A stretch of 64,000 nucleotides of DNA. Origin: Siphonodentalium dalli. Lineage: Eukaryota; Mollusca; Scaphopoda; Gadilida; Siphonodentaliidae. The DNA lies in assembly GCA_032622095.1 (NCBI GenBank), contig CP136061.1, positions 252,289,582-252,353,581 on the forward strand. The letters run 5' to 3'. A program made the position numbers and the translations under genes. A model generated the notes under the pieces. That model saw only the letters and a list, made by a program, of their open reading frames with translations, did not search any database and was not told where the DNA came from. Of the stretch, positions 55,121 through 59,797 are shown piece after piece (position 1 is the stretch's first letter; the number at the start of each line of letters is the position of its first letter).

Positions 55121-56775
55121 CTATATGGTCTACGAGCTTGTGTTTGGCCATACTAATAGGCTTTCAAAAATTCCAACAACAAAAGAGGGTAAAGAGCTAG
55201 TTTGAATATTCATATTAGCATACCACATACAAACAACATATCTTTTTAAAAACGGGGTACAAAAACATACCTTTTCATCTGAAGGACACTTGAACAAATT
55301 CTGGAAAGTTGCGATGACATTCTTCGTAAACCTTGGTGCAAAGACATCCTTTTCTTGGCCAAACTGGTGTCTCGACTGTCGTACAATAGAGTCTACCACA
55401 TACAGCCCAGGAACTTTATATTCAGGTTTACACTGCAGAAATATGAATATTAAATTGCAAATAAATGTGTAATGGTTTTAATTGACTTATATCAGAATCC
55501 ATGCAAACTGCTATATTTAGAACATATCATAAAATGTGATTTCCATGCCTTATTTGTCAGTGGTCTATTTTTTTTATAATTTAATAGTCAAATAAGCCTG
55601 AATGGAGACAGACTGAGAGAGAAAAAAAAAGGCAGTCAGAAATTAGTATTTAATTTTCTAAACATCCATTTACTGATCCATATCTGAAATATATTAATTC
55701 TGAATATATGCCGCTGGAAGCAGAAATTGCTAAAAGACAATGGACGTGACGTGACGATTGGGGAAATTTCGAACAAATATGACAGCAATTATTATCAGTC
55801 AATCTGAATTTAGTTAAAAATCATCGCCATTCTATACATTGTCGCAACTTGCATCCATTCAATCACAATTCAAGACTTTTACACCACACGTACATGCTGC
55901 ACACGTGATCATAACATTACTCGGTAGTCACATTATGAGTCGCTACCTGTGATCTCAAAACAACTATAAAAGGCAGCGCACAGCAGATGTCAACGGAAGC
56001 CATTTCTCGATAGTGTATATCTTTCCTTGATGTATTTGGCTTTAAAAGTGTATTGCGATAGGGAGTTCGATGAGCATATATGGGAACAAACGCCCAATAT
56101 ACATAAACATCGGAATCGGAAAGGCCAATTATGCCTCCAGATAATCGAAAATGAGCCTTTTCAGGAGTCGATTTAATTTTTTTAATTTGTATAACATTTT
56201 GTAGCACTGGGTAAATTTTGTATATAGCATTCCTTACCAATACATATTTTTTCATTATAAATTGGTTAGCACAAATATTGGAAATTACAGCACAAATTGC
56301 AATGTGAACACAGTTAAATCGAGCCCTGCTTTTCATTATCGGAACATCATATTATAAATTGGCCATTTGTTGAACTTTAAATTAATTTAATATTTCCCAC
56401 CATTTAATAGAGGGCTTCTGCCCTTGAATTATTTGTCATCTGCTTATATTTCCTGAACATCCCTCTCGATGAATAATAGACCATTCAAATGTATTATTTT
56501 ATAACTGAATGGGAGAATCCATTTAGTAAATAGAGGGTTAAAATTAGAATATTGACATATGATACAAAATGATTTAGTTAATGATGAATTTCTCAATTCT
56601 CTGAACCACATGCTTATAGAATTTGTTTATATGCTAAATGATTTACCTTCATGATGAATTTCTCGACACTCTGAACCACATGCTTGTAGAACTTAATAGC
56701 TTTGATAGCCAGCTTAGTGATATTAGCCATCTTGGCCCTCGACACAGGTGGCCGTCCCTCGTATAATGAGGAGAG
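21900..56775 (-). CDS. SCAF8: SCAF4/SCAF8 ortholog, 8 coding exons visible (partial gene)
   Basis: Minus-strand gene. Joined exons: 56775-56647, 55432-55271, 52073-51959, 50060-49834, 43976-43749, 28153-28053, 25493-25319, 22150-21900, total 1388 coding bases (462 codons plus 2 nt). SCAF4 and SCAF8 are nuclear proteins that bind the phosphorylated C-terminal repeats of RNA polymerase II through an N-terminal CID, and they suppress use of early poly(A) sites. Visible here: CID core with RQSRHQFGQEKDVFAPRF and IVRVLNLWQ; an acidic and Gln-rich linker; an LLAFDYG motif matching the LL-FDY motif after the linker in vertebrate SCAFs; a Pro/Met-rich stretch; the start of an Arg-Ser tract. All junctions are GT-AG and phases fit. 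Missing: the short first coding exon (about 10 residues, expected above 64000), the rest of the RS region, the RRM and the C-terminus. Invertebrates usually carry one gene for the vertebrate pair, so SCAF8 versus SCAF4 is not resolved. Confidence 0.93.
22183..24308. mobile_element. 2.1-kb TTAA-type element family C, hosts a hAT
   Basis: TTAA at 22179-22182 and 24309-24312. Long TIRs of about 45 bp: CCCTTTCAGTTCCAAGTCCG at the left, the same with one change reversed at the right, continuing through ACCCATATTTCCTTGATC. The interior has about five diverged ~200-bp units (CATTTGTGGAAATGAGCCC, CTGGCTTGCGAACTCATTCT), then GACGGACAGACGGACAGAC and a Gly-coding-like GGCGGGGGAT tail. No transposase. 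A hAT-type element is nested at 23199-24121. The left end is 33 bp upstream of the SCAF exon 8 acceptor. Confidence 0.85.
23199..24121. mobile_element. hAT-type nonautonomous element, TSD TGAACTCA
   Basis: Flanked by a perfect 8-bp duplication TGAACTCA (23191-23198, 24122-24129), and the host unit's continuous sequence (GGTGAACTCATATACC) is seen in neighbouring units. Ends TAATGTTGAAACGATTAGTG and, reversed, TAGGGTTGAAACGATTAATC, each followed by GACTAGTCG. Open frames inside (e.g. 23660-23962) show no recognisable domain. A solo end of the same family is at 56862-56950. Confidence 0.88.
24572..24805. mobile_element. TTAA-type MITE family B, decayed copy
   Basis: The right end TCATGAAAGGG is followed by TTAA (24806-24809); the left end is degraded (CGCTTCAATGACTAGAGC). 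Two hairpins (24612-24675, 24703-24762); the second keeps CCAGTGC/GCACTGG in both arms like the copy at 1130-1202, but its centre is lost. Confidence 0.75.
24890..25260 (+). repeat. Dispersed repeat F, copy 2
   Basis: Matches 17655-18030 in the same orientation. Lies in the intron between SCAF exons 7 and 8, ending about 60 bp from the exon 7 donor. Confidence 0.7.
25319..25493 (-). CDS. SCAF8: SCAF exon 7 (visible): Gln/Glu-rich coiled segment
   Basis: 175 bp: one base completing a Gly codon plus 58 codons, leaving in phase 0. The acceptor AAATTTTAG lies above 25493 and the donor GTTTGC at 25313-25318. Peptide: QVQNILADSTLMQRIQQVSQ, a Ser/Asn/Gly spacer, then DLLQQQEEFDREINREINQ, predicted helical by composition. 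It occupies the position of the helical segment after the FDY motif in vertebrate SCAFs; similarity is weak, so position and phase carry the call. A TTAA-type MITE starts 43 bp upstream of the acceptor. Confidence 0.88.
25537..25918 (+). mobile_element. TTAA-type MITE family A, copy 5
   Basis: Ends CCCTTTGCCCAACA / TGTTGGGTAAAGGG; TTAA at 25533-25536 and 25919-25922. Both sides carry TTAACCCTTTCTTTAA (25521-25536, 25919-25934), so the pre-insertion site was probably a 12-bp tandem repeat. Palindromes at 25559-25632 and 25702-25776. Sits 43 bp upstream of the SCAF exon 7 acceptor, in sense-transcribed intron. Confidence 0.87.
26010..26365. mobile_element. Twin-palindrome element G, copy 3
   Basis: The first palindrome (26010-26071) has lost part of its left arm. 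The second (26273-26365, 93 nt) is nearly perfect: GCAGAATGAGGTCCCCAGAG ... CTCTGGGGACCTCATTCTGC with two mismatched pairs near the centre (CCCGC TAT GCGGG). Located in the intron between exons 6 and 7. Confidence 0.8.
26385..26556. mobile_element. TTAA-type MITE family D, partial
   Basis: Contains TTATCTGAATATTTCCTA, AATAATAGAGCATTCCAATA and GCTGAATCCATTTAGTG, then TTAA near 26555. The left terminus is missing, replaced by element G. Confidence 0.55.
26886..26940. repeat. 14-bp stem inverted repeat
   Basis: CATAGTAGCCGAGA / TCTCGGCTACTATG with a 27-base loop, in the intron between SCAF exons 6 and 7. No TE family recognised. The flanks up to 28050 hold nothing else recognised. Confidence 0.7.
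28053..28153 (-). CDS. SCAF8: SCAF exon 6 (visible): LLxFDYG acidic exon
   Basis: Too short for a simple ORF scan. The acceptor TTGCTTTAG lies above 28153. The peptide starts DLLAFDYGESDDEDGNASSQ and continues MQKMARADNGNFQ. The LL-x-FDYG plus acidic run directly follows the previous exon's FNK, as in vertebrate SCAF4/8 (K-LL-x-FDY plus acids). I chose the donor GTTAGT (28047-28052) because it leaves two bases of a codon, the phase the next exon needs (GG|A, Gly). An alternative donor G|GTAATT, leaving an exon starting at 28066, would break the frame unless another exon intervenes. The upstream intron is 15.6 kb. Confidence 0.82.
28507..31946 (+). mobile_element. Pearl/Helentron-type element, ~20 tandem units (complete)
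   Basis: Complete: left end ATGAAAGTGTCAATGACACT then GTAGCTCAACTTGG; right hairpin ACTTTACAAAGTAAAGT then TGAGCTAA ending at 31946. About 20 units of 155-167 bp. Two alternating types exist, one with 'GGATTTAGTCATACAAAGAG' and a shorter one with 'TGGATTGAATTTTGAAATC', so part of the array is a two-unit higher-order repeat. A CA-rich microsatellite and ACACGGACGACGGAT (31858-31898) precede the end. The whole element lies in the 15.6-kb SCAF intron, 353 bp upstream of the exon 6 acceptor in transcript orientation. Frames inside (MAAGGHVF...) repeat with the unit and are not genes. Confidence 0.85.
31947..32339. other. Unannotated AT-rich sequence
   Basis: Intronic; nothing recognised. Confidence 0.4.
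34668..35456 (-). pseudogene. Non-LTR retrotransposon RT C-terminus, truncated and stopped
   Basis: On the minus strand, a jockey/CR1-type reverse transcriptase tail: SIHVGDADIPTKDTVRNLG, HLDYCNSLLYGLP, then after an in-frame TAA (35117-35119) WLPVEYRI, SPLYIQDM and LWNSIPPHL..F..GLKTYLF. These are signatures of the region after the RT catalytic core in such ORF2 proteins. The catalytic core itself is absent (5' truncation at about 35456). The 3' end near 34668 carries TTTGTATAGCGCTC-type tail sequence. The homologous uninterrupted site in the copy at 47170-47220 shows it inserted into an AATTTAATAA site. Inactive. Confidence 0.85.
35625..36213. mobile_element. TTAA-type element, AGGGGTACTGTAC ends
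   Basis: TTAA at 35621-35624 and 36214-36217. TIRs AGGGGTACTGTACGCC / GGTACAGTACCCCT. The paralogous copy near 47015-47045 reads straight through (GGTATTCTTCGACATAAATC reversed), giving an empty site. piggyBac- or Kolobok-like by TTAA target; no transposase frame. Confidence 0.8.
36436..37064. other. Unannotated intronic sequence
   Basis: Only CCAGAATGTTAGTTAAT (36604-36622 area) stands out, an inverted match to 32941-32957. It may mark the other end of an element spanning the L copy. Confidence 0.4.
37065..37403 (+). repeat. Dispersed repeat E, left part of split copy
   Basis: Same family as 4687-5165. The copy breaks at about 37403 and resumes at 42455, with elements at 37404-42448 inserted between. 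Confidence 0.75.
37404..37724. mobile_element. Small TIR element with perfect ~58-bp TIRs
   Basis: Left ATATAATATTTATAAATAAT ... AAGGGAAGCCCGAAACTGAA is repeated exactly in reverse at 37666-37724. The interior (37463-37600) is the reverse complement of the right arm of the adjacent large element (42275-42420), so the two are close relatives. Perfect TIRs imply recent origin. Confidence 0.8.
38599..39100 (+). repeat. ~178-bp tandem modules, gene-fragment-like
   Basis: ACCGGTGAAGGAGTGGCCTG recurs at 38599, 38777 and 38958 (periods 178 and 181), each followed by TATCCCGAAGGTATTACGAT, TTCCAGG.GATTGGACCCC and CATGGGGAAGAG. Related single modules are at 39640-39830 and 40560-40765. In one frame they read MYPEGITIPGD(RLDPIL) then stop. 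Confidence 0.8.
39219..39522 (+). pseudogene. Captured exon-like fragment, source unknown
   Basis: A long pyrimidine tract (about 39160-39215) runs into TTTTATAAAAG, a good splice acceptor. An open stretch follows: SSSDSVPDDPLSTRDSCSSS, then DAEKHVKIDANRIGCIRLGY, then VEEAYSEMVRRKTNALAFG and KVTPSNSGASSS to a stop at 39522. Composition and codon use look coding. I do not recognise the protein. A second frame from 39470 reads APPRPEGISSDEPFDQRKPL, so the fragment may have frameshifted. Confidence 0.5.
39600..39690 (+). pseudogene. Repeated C-terminal-like coding fragment
   Basis: MSMTYHYDRMTAEEQARMYP then EGITIPGDRLDPIL and stop; the same peptide with three changes recurs at 40530-40645. The shared stop and conserved reading frame suggest a captured final exon. 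Source gene unknown. Confidence 0.45.
40530..40765 (+). pseudogene. Second copy of the captured module
   Basis: MSMIYHYDHMTAEEQARMYP then the same EGITIPGD tail and stop; downstream non-coding part (GTGGGCCACTGCACCATGGG, CGTCACGTGACAACGAGTCT) matches 39700-39810. Confidence 0.45.
42455..42540 (+). repeat. Dispersed repeat E, right part of split copy
   Basis: AAATAAAACC, then CTGAGAATCAAATATTCC and TTTTTTGTTTGGCC match the 3' part of the copy at 4687-5165. Confidence 0.65.
42606..43729. mobile_element. hAT-type nonautonomous element, TSD GTCCTACT
   Basis: Perfect 8-bp duplication GTCCTACT (42598-42605, 43730-43737). Ends TAGGGCTGGACGATATTAAC and, reversed, TAGTGCTGGGCGGTTTCCCG. Subterminal ACGATATTA repeats lie near both ends. 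Minus-strand open frames inside (43012-43281, 43285-43470) contain Cys/His pairs (ECQSCHAS; HHCQICLDG) but I cannot match them to a transposase. The element's duplication ends 11 bp downstream of the SCAF exon 5 donor. Confidence 0.86.
43749..43976 (-). CDS. SCAF8: SCAF exon 5 (visible): Gln-rich segment
   Basis: 228 bp, 76 residues, phase 0/0. Acceptor ATATTTACAG, donor GTATGA (43743-43748). The peptide opens GGAISLTEQQ, has a Gln/Leu heptad-like stretch (LEQLQLLQQQLKLQTELMQ), then LLSQIQTLTNQLLS and ends PGFNK. Vertebrate SCAFs also have a Gln-rich LQALTAQL-type segment ending in F-(N/D)-K just before the LL-FDY motif, which supports the order. Both splice sites are crowded by TEs: a hAT target duplication ends 11 bp beyond the donor, and MITE-like sequence begins within about 16 bp upstream of the acceptor. 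Confidence 0.93.
43987..44166. mobile_element. TTAA-type MITE family C, 5'-truncated at SCAF exon 5
   Basis: The right end GGGTTGATACAAAAATCGGA ... TGAAAGGG is followed by TTAA (44167-44170). One palindrome lies at 44050-44125. The left part (AATTATTAAAATTGTAAAAAA, 43993-44013) equals the interior of the intact copy at 1367-1600. The left TIR is gone and the homology runs to within about 16 bp of the exon 5 acceptor. Confidence 0.78.
44588..44723 (+). repeat. RTE-like 3' repeat unit, first half
   Basis: CTAGCTGATGTGCCCAACTT, TCTGGGCTATTTAGG, then AGAAAGAAAAACTATTGTTC and CAGTCCAGAAACATGCCT. Continues at 47898-48125 beyond the inserted CpG-array elements; a complete tandem neighbour is at 48128-48413. 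Confidence 0.75.
44730..46432 (-). mobile_element. CpG-motif-array element, right copy R1
   Basis: Left terminus TTCTCAAAAGTAATGGCCCT then a CpG array (44751-44935) including a perfect 49-nt palindrome at 44774-44822 (GGAGTAACGTTACGACCGCG to its mirror). Blocks at 45520-46400 are the reverse complement of 34270-33000. 45040-45240 repeats directly at 46620-46830. It ends at a shared array (46433-46508). Confidence 0.7.
46433..47896 (-). mobile_element. CpG-motif-array element, right copy R2
   Basis: It starts with a short array (46433-46508: AACGCAACAAACGCGGTC, twice) shared with R1, and ends with a long array (47690-47870) and GGGCCACTTATTTTGGG. Blocks are the reverse complement of L (46820-47000 = 36435-36218; 47030-47220 around 35620-34640; 47250-47660 = 34300-33900). 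It lacks both insertions present in L, giving their empty sites. Confidence 0.72.
47100..47330 (-). pseudogene. Conserved open frame inside the CpG-array family
   Basis: The minus-strand peptide includes YKLEGGVNFTKLLHGIKISC and later GPIEVRDGEVMF. The L copy (34570-34670 and 35480-35560, plus strand) encodes KLVGGVIFTKLLHGNKISC and QIEVHDGEVM, with mostly third-position differences in the shared stretch. This suggests a decayed coding exon of the element or a captured gene. Protein not recognised. Confidence 0.5.
47898..48413 (+). repeat. RTE-like 3' repeat: second half plus complete tandem unit
   Basis: 47898-48125 completes the unit begun at 44588. 48128-48413 is a full second unit (TAGCTGATGTGCCTGACTTC ... 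AAATTTGAGTCAGATCGGTC, GAGCAGTTTTCGA, ACATACAGACAGAAG). The 'TCAGATCGGTCGAGCAGTTTTCGA' theme is common in 3' tails of RTE-type non-LTR elements. Confidence 0.7.
48691..49802. mobile_element. hAT-type nonautonomous element, TSD AAACCAGG
   Basis: Perfect 8-bp duplication AAACCAGG (48683-48690, 49803-49810). Ends CAGTGTTCGCGCTG / CAGCGCGAACACTG; both ends carry TTTGGCTAA/TTTGGCCA repeats. No transposase frame. The right duplication ends 23 bp past the SCAF exon 4 donor. Confidence 0.88.
49834..50060 (-). CDS. SCAF8: SCAF exon 4 (visible): acidic linker
   Basis: 227 bp: two bases completing the Ala codon plus 75 codons, leaving in phase 0. The acceptor TTTGCAG lies above 50060 and the donor GTAAGG at 49828-49833. 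The peptide runs AQQAVDAVVAAHTKHAHH, then an acidic stretch (IDNDPDDLDKIDESELAEE), then a helical segment ending RLLRQTQQ. It occupies the linker after the CID, which diverges quickly in this family, so assignment rests on phase and position rather than on close similarity. A hAT-like element (48691-49802, with its target duplication ending at 49810) begins 23 bp past the donor. Confidence 0.88.
50061..51025. other. SCAF intron, unannotated
   Basis: No repeat family recognised between exon 4 and 51025. Confidence 0.4.
51026..51134 (-). mobile_element. Solo element end, inverted partner of 61961-62071
   Basis: ATATTCTGGTATAATTATTA to AATCGGCTCATCACTA. The same text occurs reversed at 61961-62071. 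TAGTGATGAGCCGATT with subterminal CGGCCGATT repeats resembles a hAT end; no partner end nearby. Confidence 0.6.
51822..51890. mobile_element. TTAA-type MITE family B, terminal fragment
   Basis: TATATAAGAGAATGCATTGG then CGCAAAATTTCCGGAAGCTC and CAGTCATGGAAGGGTCAA: one hairpin arm plus the family B end. The other arm is missing. It ends 69 bp from SCAF exon 3. Confidence 0.65.
51959..52073 (-). CDS. SCAF8: SCAF exon 3 (visible): last CID helices
   Basis: 115 bp, entering in phase 0 and leaving one base into a codon. The acceptor TATTCCAG lies above 52073 and the donor GTAAGC at 51953-51958. Peptide: NKIVRVLNLWQMNGVFPTAV, then IQPLLDMAADINPDTLAR. KIVRVLNLWQ and IQPLLDMAA are signature sequences closing the SCAF CID. 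The split codon (G|CC, Ala) joins exactly to the next exon. Confidence 0.96.
52074..53235. other. SCAF intron, unannotated
   Basis: AT-rich; nothing recognised. Confidence 0.4.
53236..53950. repeat. 31-bp minisatellite, ~23 units
   Basis: Unit CATAACCATAGCCTAATGAG plus ACATCCAGACT, period 31. Variant units with GGCCC in place of GACTC recur at first every 5 units, then every 4, 2 and 1, an irregular higher-order pattern. Lies in the intron between SCAF exons 2 and 3. No spacers, so not a CRISPR array. Confidence 0.95.
54312..54342. repeat. A31 homopolymer
   Basis: A run of A followed by AT-rich low-complexity sequence to about 54420; related poly-T/A patches at 54690-54730. May be the tail of a retroposed sequence, but no body is recognised. 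The rest of 53951-54890 holds nothing else recognised. Confidence 0.8.
54895..55030 (+). repeat. Dispersed repeat unit (as at 2540-3060)
   Basis: GGGCCAATACTCCTGTGAAA, TTGGCAGGCAGTATCC and AAACTTGACATGTATTTTGT match the same dispersed family. Confidence 0.6.
55090..55120. repeat. G31 homopolymer
   Basis: 31 consecutive G (C on the transcript strand), about 150 bp from SCAF exon 2's donor. Likely polymerase-slippage-prone and of uncertain true length. Confidence 0.9.
55271..55432 (-). CDS. SCAF8: SCAF exon 2 (visible): CID core
   Basis: 162 bp, 54 residues, phase 0/0. The acceptor TTTCTGCAG abuts 55432 and the donor GTATGT lies at 55265-55270. The peptide begins CKPEYKVPGLYVVDSIVRQS and contains RHQFGQEKDVFAPRF, the most conserved CID stretch of the SCAF4/8 family, which forms the groove contacting the phosphorylated CTD. 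It ends CPSDEK. Length and both boundaries match the vertebrate exon. The intron to exon 1 is 1214 bp. Confidence 0.97.
55433..56375. other. SCAF intron between exons 1 and 2
   Basis: No repeat recognised up to 56375. A 139-codon minus frame (55917-56336) shows no domain I recognise and lies wholly inside the intron. Confidence 0.45.
56376..56537. mobile_element. TTAA-type MITE family D, partial
   Basis: ATATTTCCTGAACATCCCTC, ATAATAGACCATTC and GGGAGAATCCATTTAGTA, ending GAGGG then TTAA (56538-56541). Left terminus missing. Confidence 0.6.
56581..56628 (-). pseudogene. Partial tandem duplicate of SCAF CID exon
   Basis: About 47 bp in the following intron repeat the 3' half of the exon at 56647-56775, offset by exactly 70 bp, with roughly 40 of 47 bases identical. 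On the minus strand it reads NKFYKHVVQRIEKFIIN then a stop, against the real exon's IKFYKHVVQSVEKFIMK. No good splice donor follows it and the frame stops, so it looks like a decayed local duplication. A spliced poison-exon role cannot be excluded. Confidence 0.75.
56647..56775 (-). CDS. SCAF8: SCAF exon 1 (visible): CID helices 1-2
   Basis: 129 bp, 43 residues, phase 0 at both ends. The acceptor TTTTCAG lies at 56776-56782 and the donor GTAAAT at 56641-56646. The peptide starts LSSLYEGRPPVSRAKM, continues through AAIKAIKFYKHVV-like sequence (here LAIKAIKFYKHVVQSVEKF) and ends IMK. This is the start of the CTD-interacting domain, matching vertebrate SCAF4/8 almost residue for residue. The family start (Met plus about nine residues) belongs to an upstream exon that I could not find between here and 64000. 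A decayed partial copy of this exon's 3' half sits 70 bp downstream in the intron (separate entry). Confidence 0.95.
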
Positions 56776-56861
56776 CTGAAAATAATAACAATGAGACTGA
56801 GGTTCAAACACAGGGATCTGACAGGGATTATCCCAAATATAAACGAGAGGCCGATCACTAG

Positions 56862-56950
56862 TGTTGAAACGATTAATGGACTAGTCGAAATCGATGCGAT
56901 TATTAAATTAGTCGATCCCGAAATCTGCTAGTCGACTAGTCGGGGAAAAA
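56862..56950 (+). mobile_element. Solo hAT end (family of 23199-24121)
   Basis: TAGTGTTGAAACGATTAATG then GACTAGTCG; no matching right end downstream. The true first SCAF coding exon is not in this intron stretch. Confidence 0.65.
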
Positions 56951-59797
56951 GCAGTACCTATGTGCTATCATGACAGCAGTGCCATTGCACGGCCATATTA
57001 TCATGTAATCTGTAACAGTTAACACATATTAACTTCTTAAAGCCTTATTGCATTGTTCCTTTAACGATGCCAACTTAGTAACTGAATAAACTCTAGATCA
57101 TTCTTATACCCATACATCCCCCCCATCTCCGCCAACAATTTACAAGTACTGACCATGTAATGTTGTTTGTAAGCATGTTAGTACCATGCTTGTTGGTATA
57201 GGGCTATATAGGCAGCTAAAGTGACTCTTTAGCCTCAGATTTAGCAACATTCTGGATTTCACAGTATCCCGGACCACTTCACAGTGGACCACCGTATTAA
57301 CGTTCAGGAAACTTATGATCAACGGAAGAAATATTTAGTAACAAAATTAATATATTACCCAGTTGTATTATCTAAATAAAAGTAATAAAACAAAAAAACT
57401 CAATTACAAATTGGATACTACATGGTGAATACTAGTAGATATCATTAACCTGATTGTTGCATAACATGAAATTGAAAAGGGTATCTCATAAATTTCTAAT
57501 GTCTGAAATACTGTCTTGTTTTGGCATGTAGTCAAATTCATTCCTTCTGGTTATTTCTCATCTTGAATGATTGCAAGTAATGTTAATTTGCAACAATTAT
57601 CCAAATAAAACTGAATTGGTTATGATGAATGACATTACTGTTTACTGCTCACACAATCCCAAATGAAGGTGACGCTATTCTCATTGAATTTCCGAACTTA
57701 ATACATCTGGGAGCTTTATTGCTCAACAAGACGAAACTAAAATACTAATTGTATACTGTTATCACTTACAAATAGATGAACTGAAATAATGTGATGCATT
57801 CAGATGCATTGAGAAATGACATTCAATTCTTCATTCTGGTCTTATCACCATACCAAACCACATCAAAATTTGACAACCGACTCTTAACTTATATTGCAAA
57901 AACTTTGTATGGACTGAATTTCATAAAGTCGAGCAGGGCCCATAACTCTGGTAGGCATTGGTGGTCACAACCCGCGATATTATGCATATTCGCCCCCCCC
58001 ATTTCTGGTCCGTCACCATGCCATAGGGCATCAAATATGACAACTGACTCTTGAGTTAAAATTCAAAATGTTTGTACGGACAGACGGCTCGAGACGTCAA
58101 CTACATGTATATACCCGTCGACTAATATCGGGCAGTATAATAACCATATATCTATGTGTATACATAACCAAAAAACAATTCCCCTCCCCACCCCATCCCG
58201 TTGGATAAGACTAAAGAGTTCTTTGATCATGCACATATAATTGTGGAACCCCTGACCTGTTTACCACTATTTACACTGGCCAGTGTTCTCTGTCACACAC
58301 AACACACTCGATATATTAAGGCTATAATGGGGTCTAGGGAAATTTGTGACATATAGTGTACCTACACAATGCTTAATTAATATTGTTGTTAGATACTGAA
58401 AACACCAGGAAACACATGGAAATACAGTATATTTTTCGTTTTTCTGATCTGTGTTTACCAATTAGTAAGGCAGTTAACACAGTTATTGAAGAACGGCTAA
58501 AAAAAACCTCTGAAATTTTGATAAAAACATGAGAAACGGGGGGTGGGTCCCCAAAATTTTGGAGGATTTTTTTTTTTTTGTGTGCAAAAATGGGGTGGTG
58601 GGTCCCTCAAGGTCTGAAAAAAACTTTTTGGGCCCTATATGGGCAATTTTTTTCCAGACCCCACCCCCCCCCCCTTGCACAAAGAACGCTTTTTATGTTT
58701 ACCATCATAATATAAACAAACACCAGAAAAGTAACTTTTTATGCTTTTGTTTACATAACAATGGTCAAAGATATGACATGACAATAACATACTGTGTATG
58801 CGATATTTCTTATTTGTATACGGACAAAGTCTGTCTACATTTTGTTGTTCTTTCTGTTTGTGGCGGTTTTTGACGGGTTGAAATATTTTCACAGGATACC
58901 CACCGCCAAGGCCAACCGTACCTTTAATCATTTAAGTAATTAAAACCAATTCCATGTTGCTGGAAGGATGAGACTTTAATATCGATTACATTTTTTTCAG
59001 CGGCATATTTTCATTTTCATTTTCCGATAGTCAAAGTTGACCAAAGGAGCAATTATAAGAAATAATTAATATTATTTGTGTAAATATTGATAGCAGCCAA
59101 TATGCAACAATAAATATCAATAATTAATCAATAACGATCATTTTATGTAATAATAAACTCTTCAAACGGTGTTTGTGTCAACAAATGCGTTTTGTTTTGT
59201 GTTACGTCATTCGTCGTATTTGACCCGGAACTCGGCTGAAGGTTAGGCTATTCAGCATATTGCGTCGAATTACACAATCGCGTTTTGAATGTCTCTCTAT
59301 GCCCGCACGATAAAAAGAGGTCTTCGCACGAACCAATAATGATAAAACTTCCCAATTATAAGTAAAAATACCCAAATGAAGGAGTCTATGTAGGTCCCGA
59401 AGGAGTCTATAGACTCTTTGATGTAGAGTTCTGATGGAGAAAATGTAGGTCGATCTATTTTTGTCATAACTCTGACGTATTTTGACCTGGGAAAAAAAAT
59501 TGAAATCGGGGCTCACTACGAGCATGTCAGTTTTAAATATAGAAACAGGGAATCCCGACAAATGGCGATATCGGCGACAAACAAATAATCGAGAACAACA
59601 CATAAAATAAACATAGCAAAAACGTGGCACGGTAAAAATGTCAGAACGCCACGAGGTTTTACGTTGTTTTTGGTGACGTCATGGAGTGAAACGGAGTAGG
59701 GTGACACCAACCTACAAATCTGTCTGATCGCCATACTGTTGCGCGAGCGCACGTAATGACCTCAGACCATCTGTAGAGTGATATACTCAGCTGTGCA
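56951..59797. other. Presumed SCAF first intron or upstream, unannotated
   Basis: No exon recognised. Low-complexity G/C and A/T patches at 58538-58680. A TGACGTCA (CRE-type) site sits near 59674. Open frames at 59202-59752 on the minus strand have no recognisable domain. Confidence 0.4.

Noticed and set aside
55917-56336. 139-codon minus frame
   Set aside because: No recognisable domain and wholly inside a SCAF intron; probably chance in AT-rich DNA.
59202-59630. 142-codon minus frame as a possible first SCAF exon
   Set aside because: It has no similarity to the SCAF N-terminus (Met-Glu/Asp-Ala-Val..FN) and no donor in the required phase could be identified.
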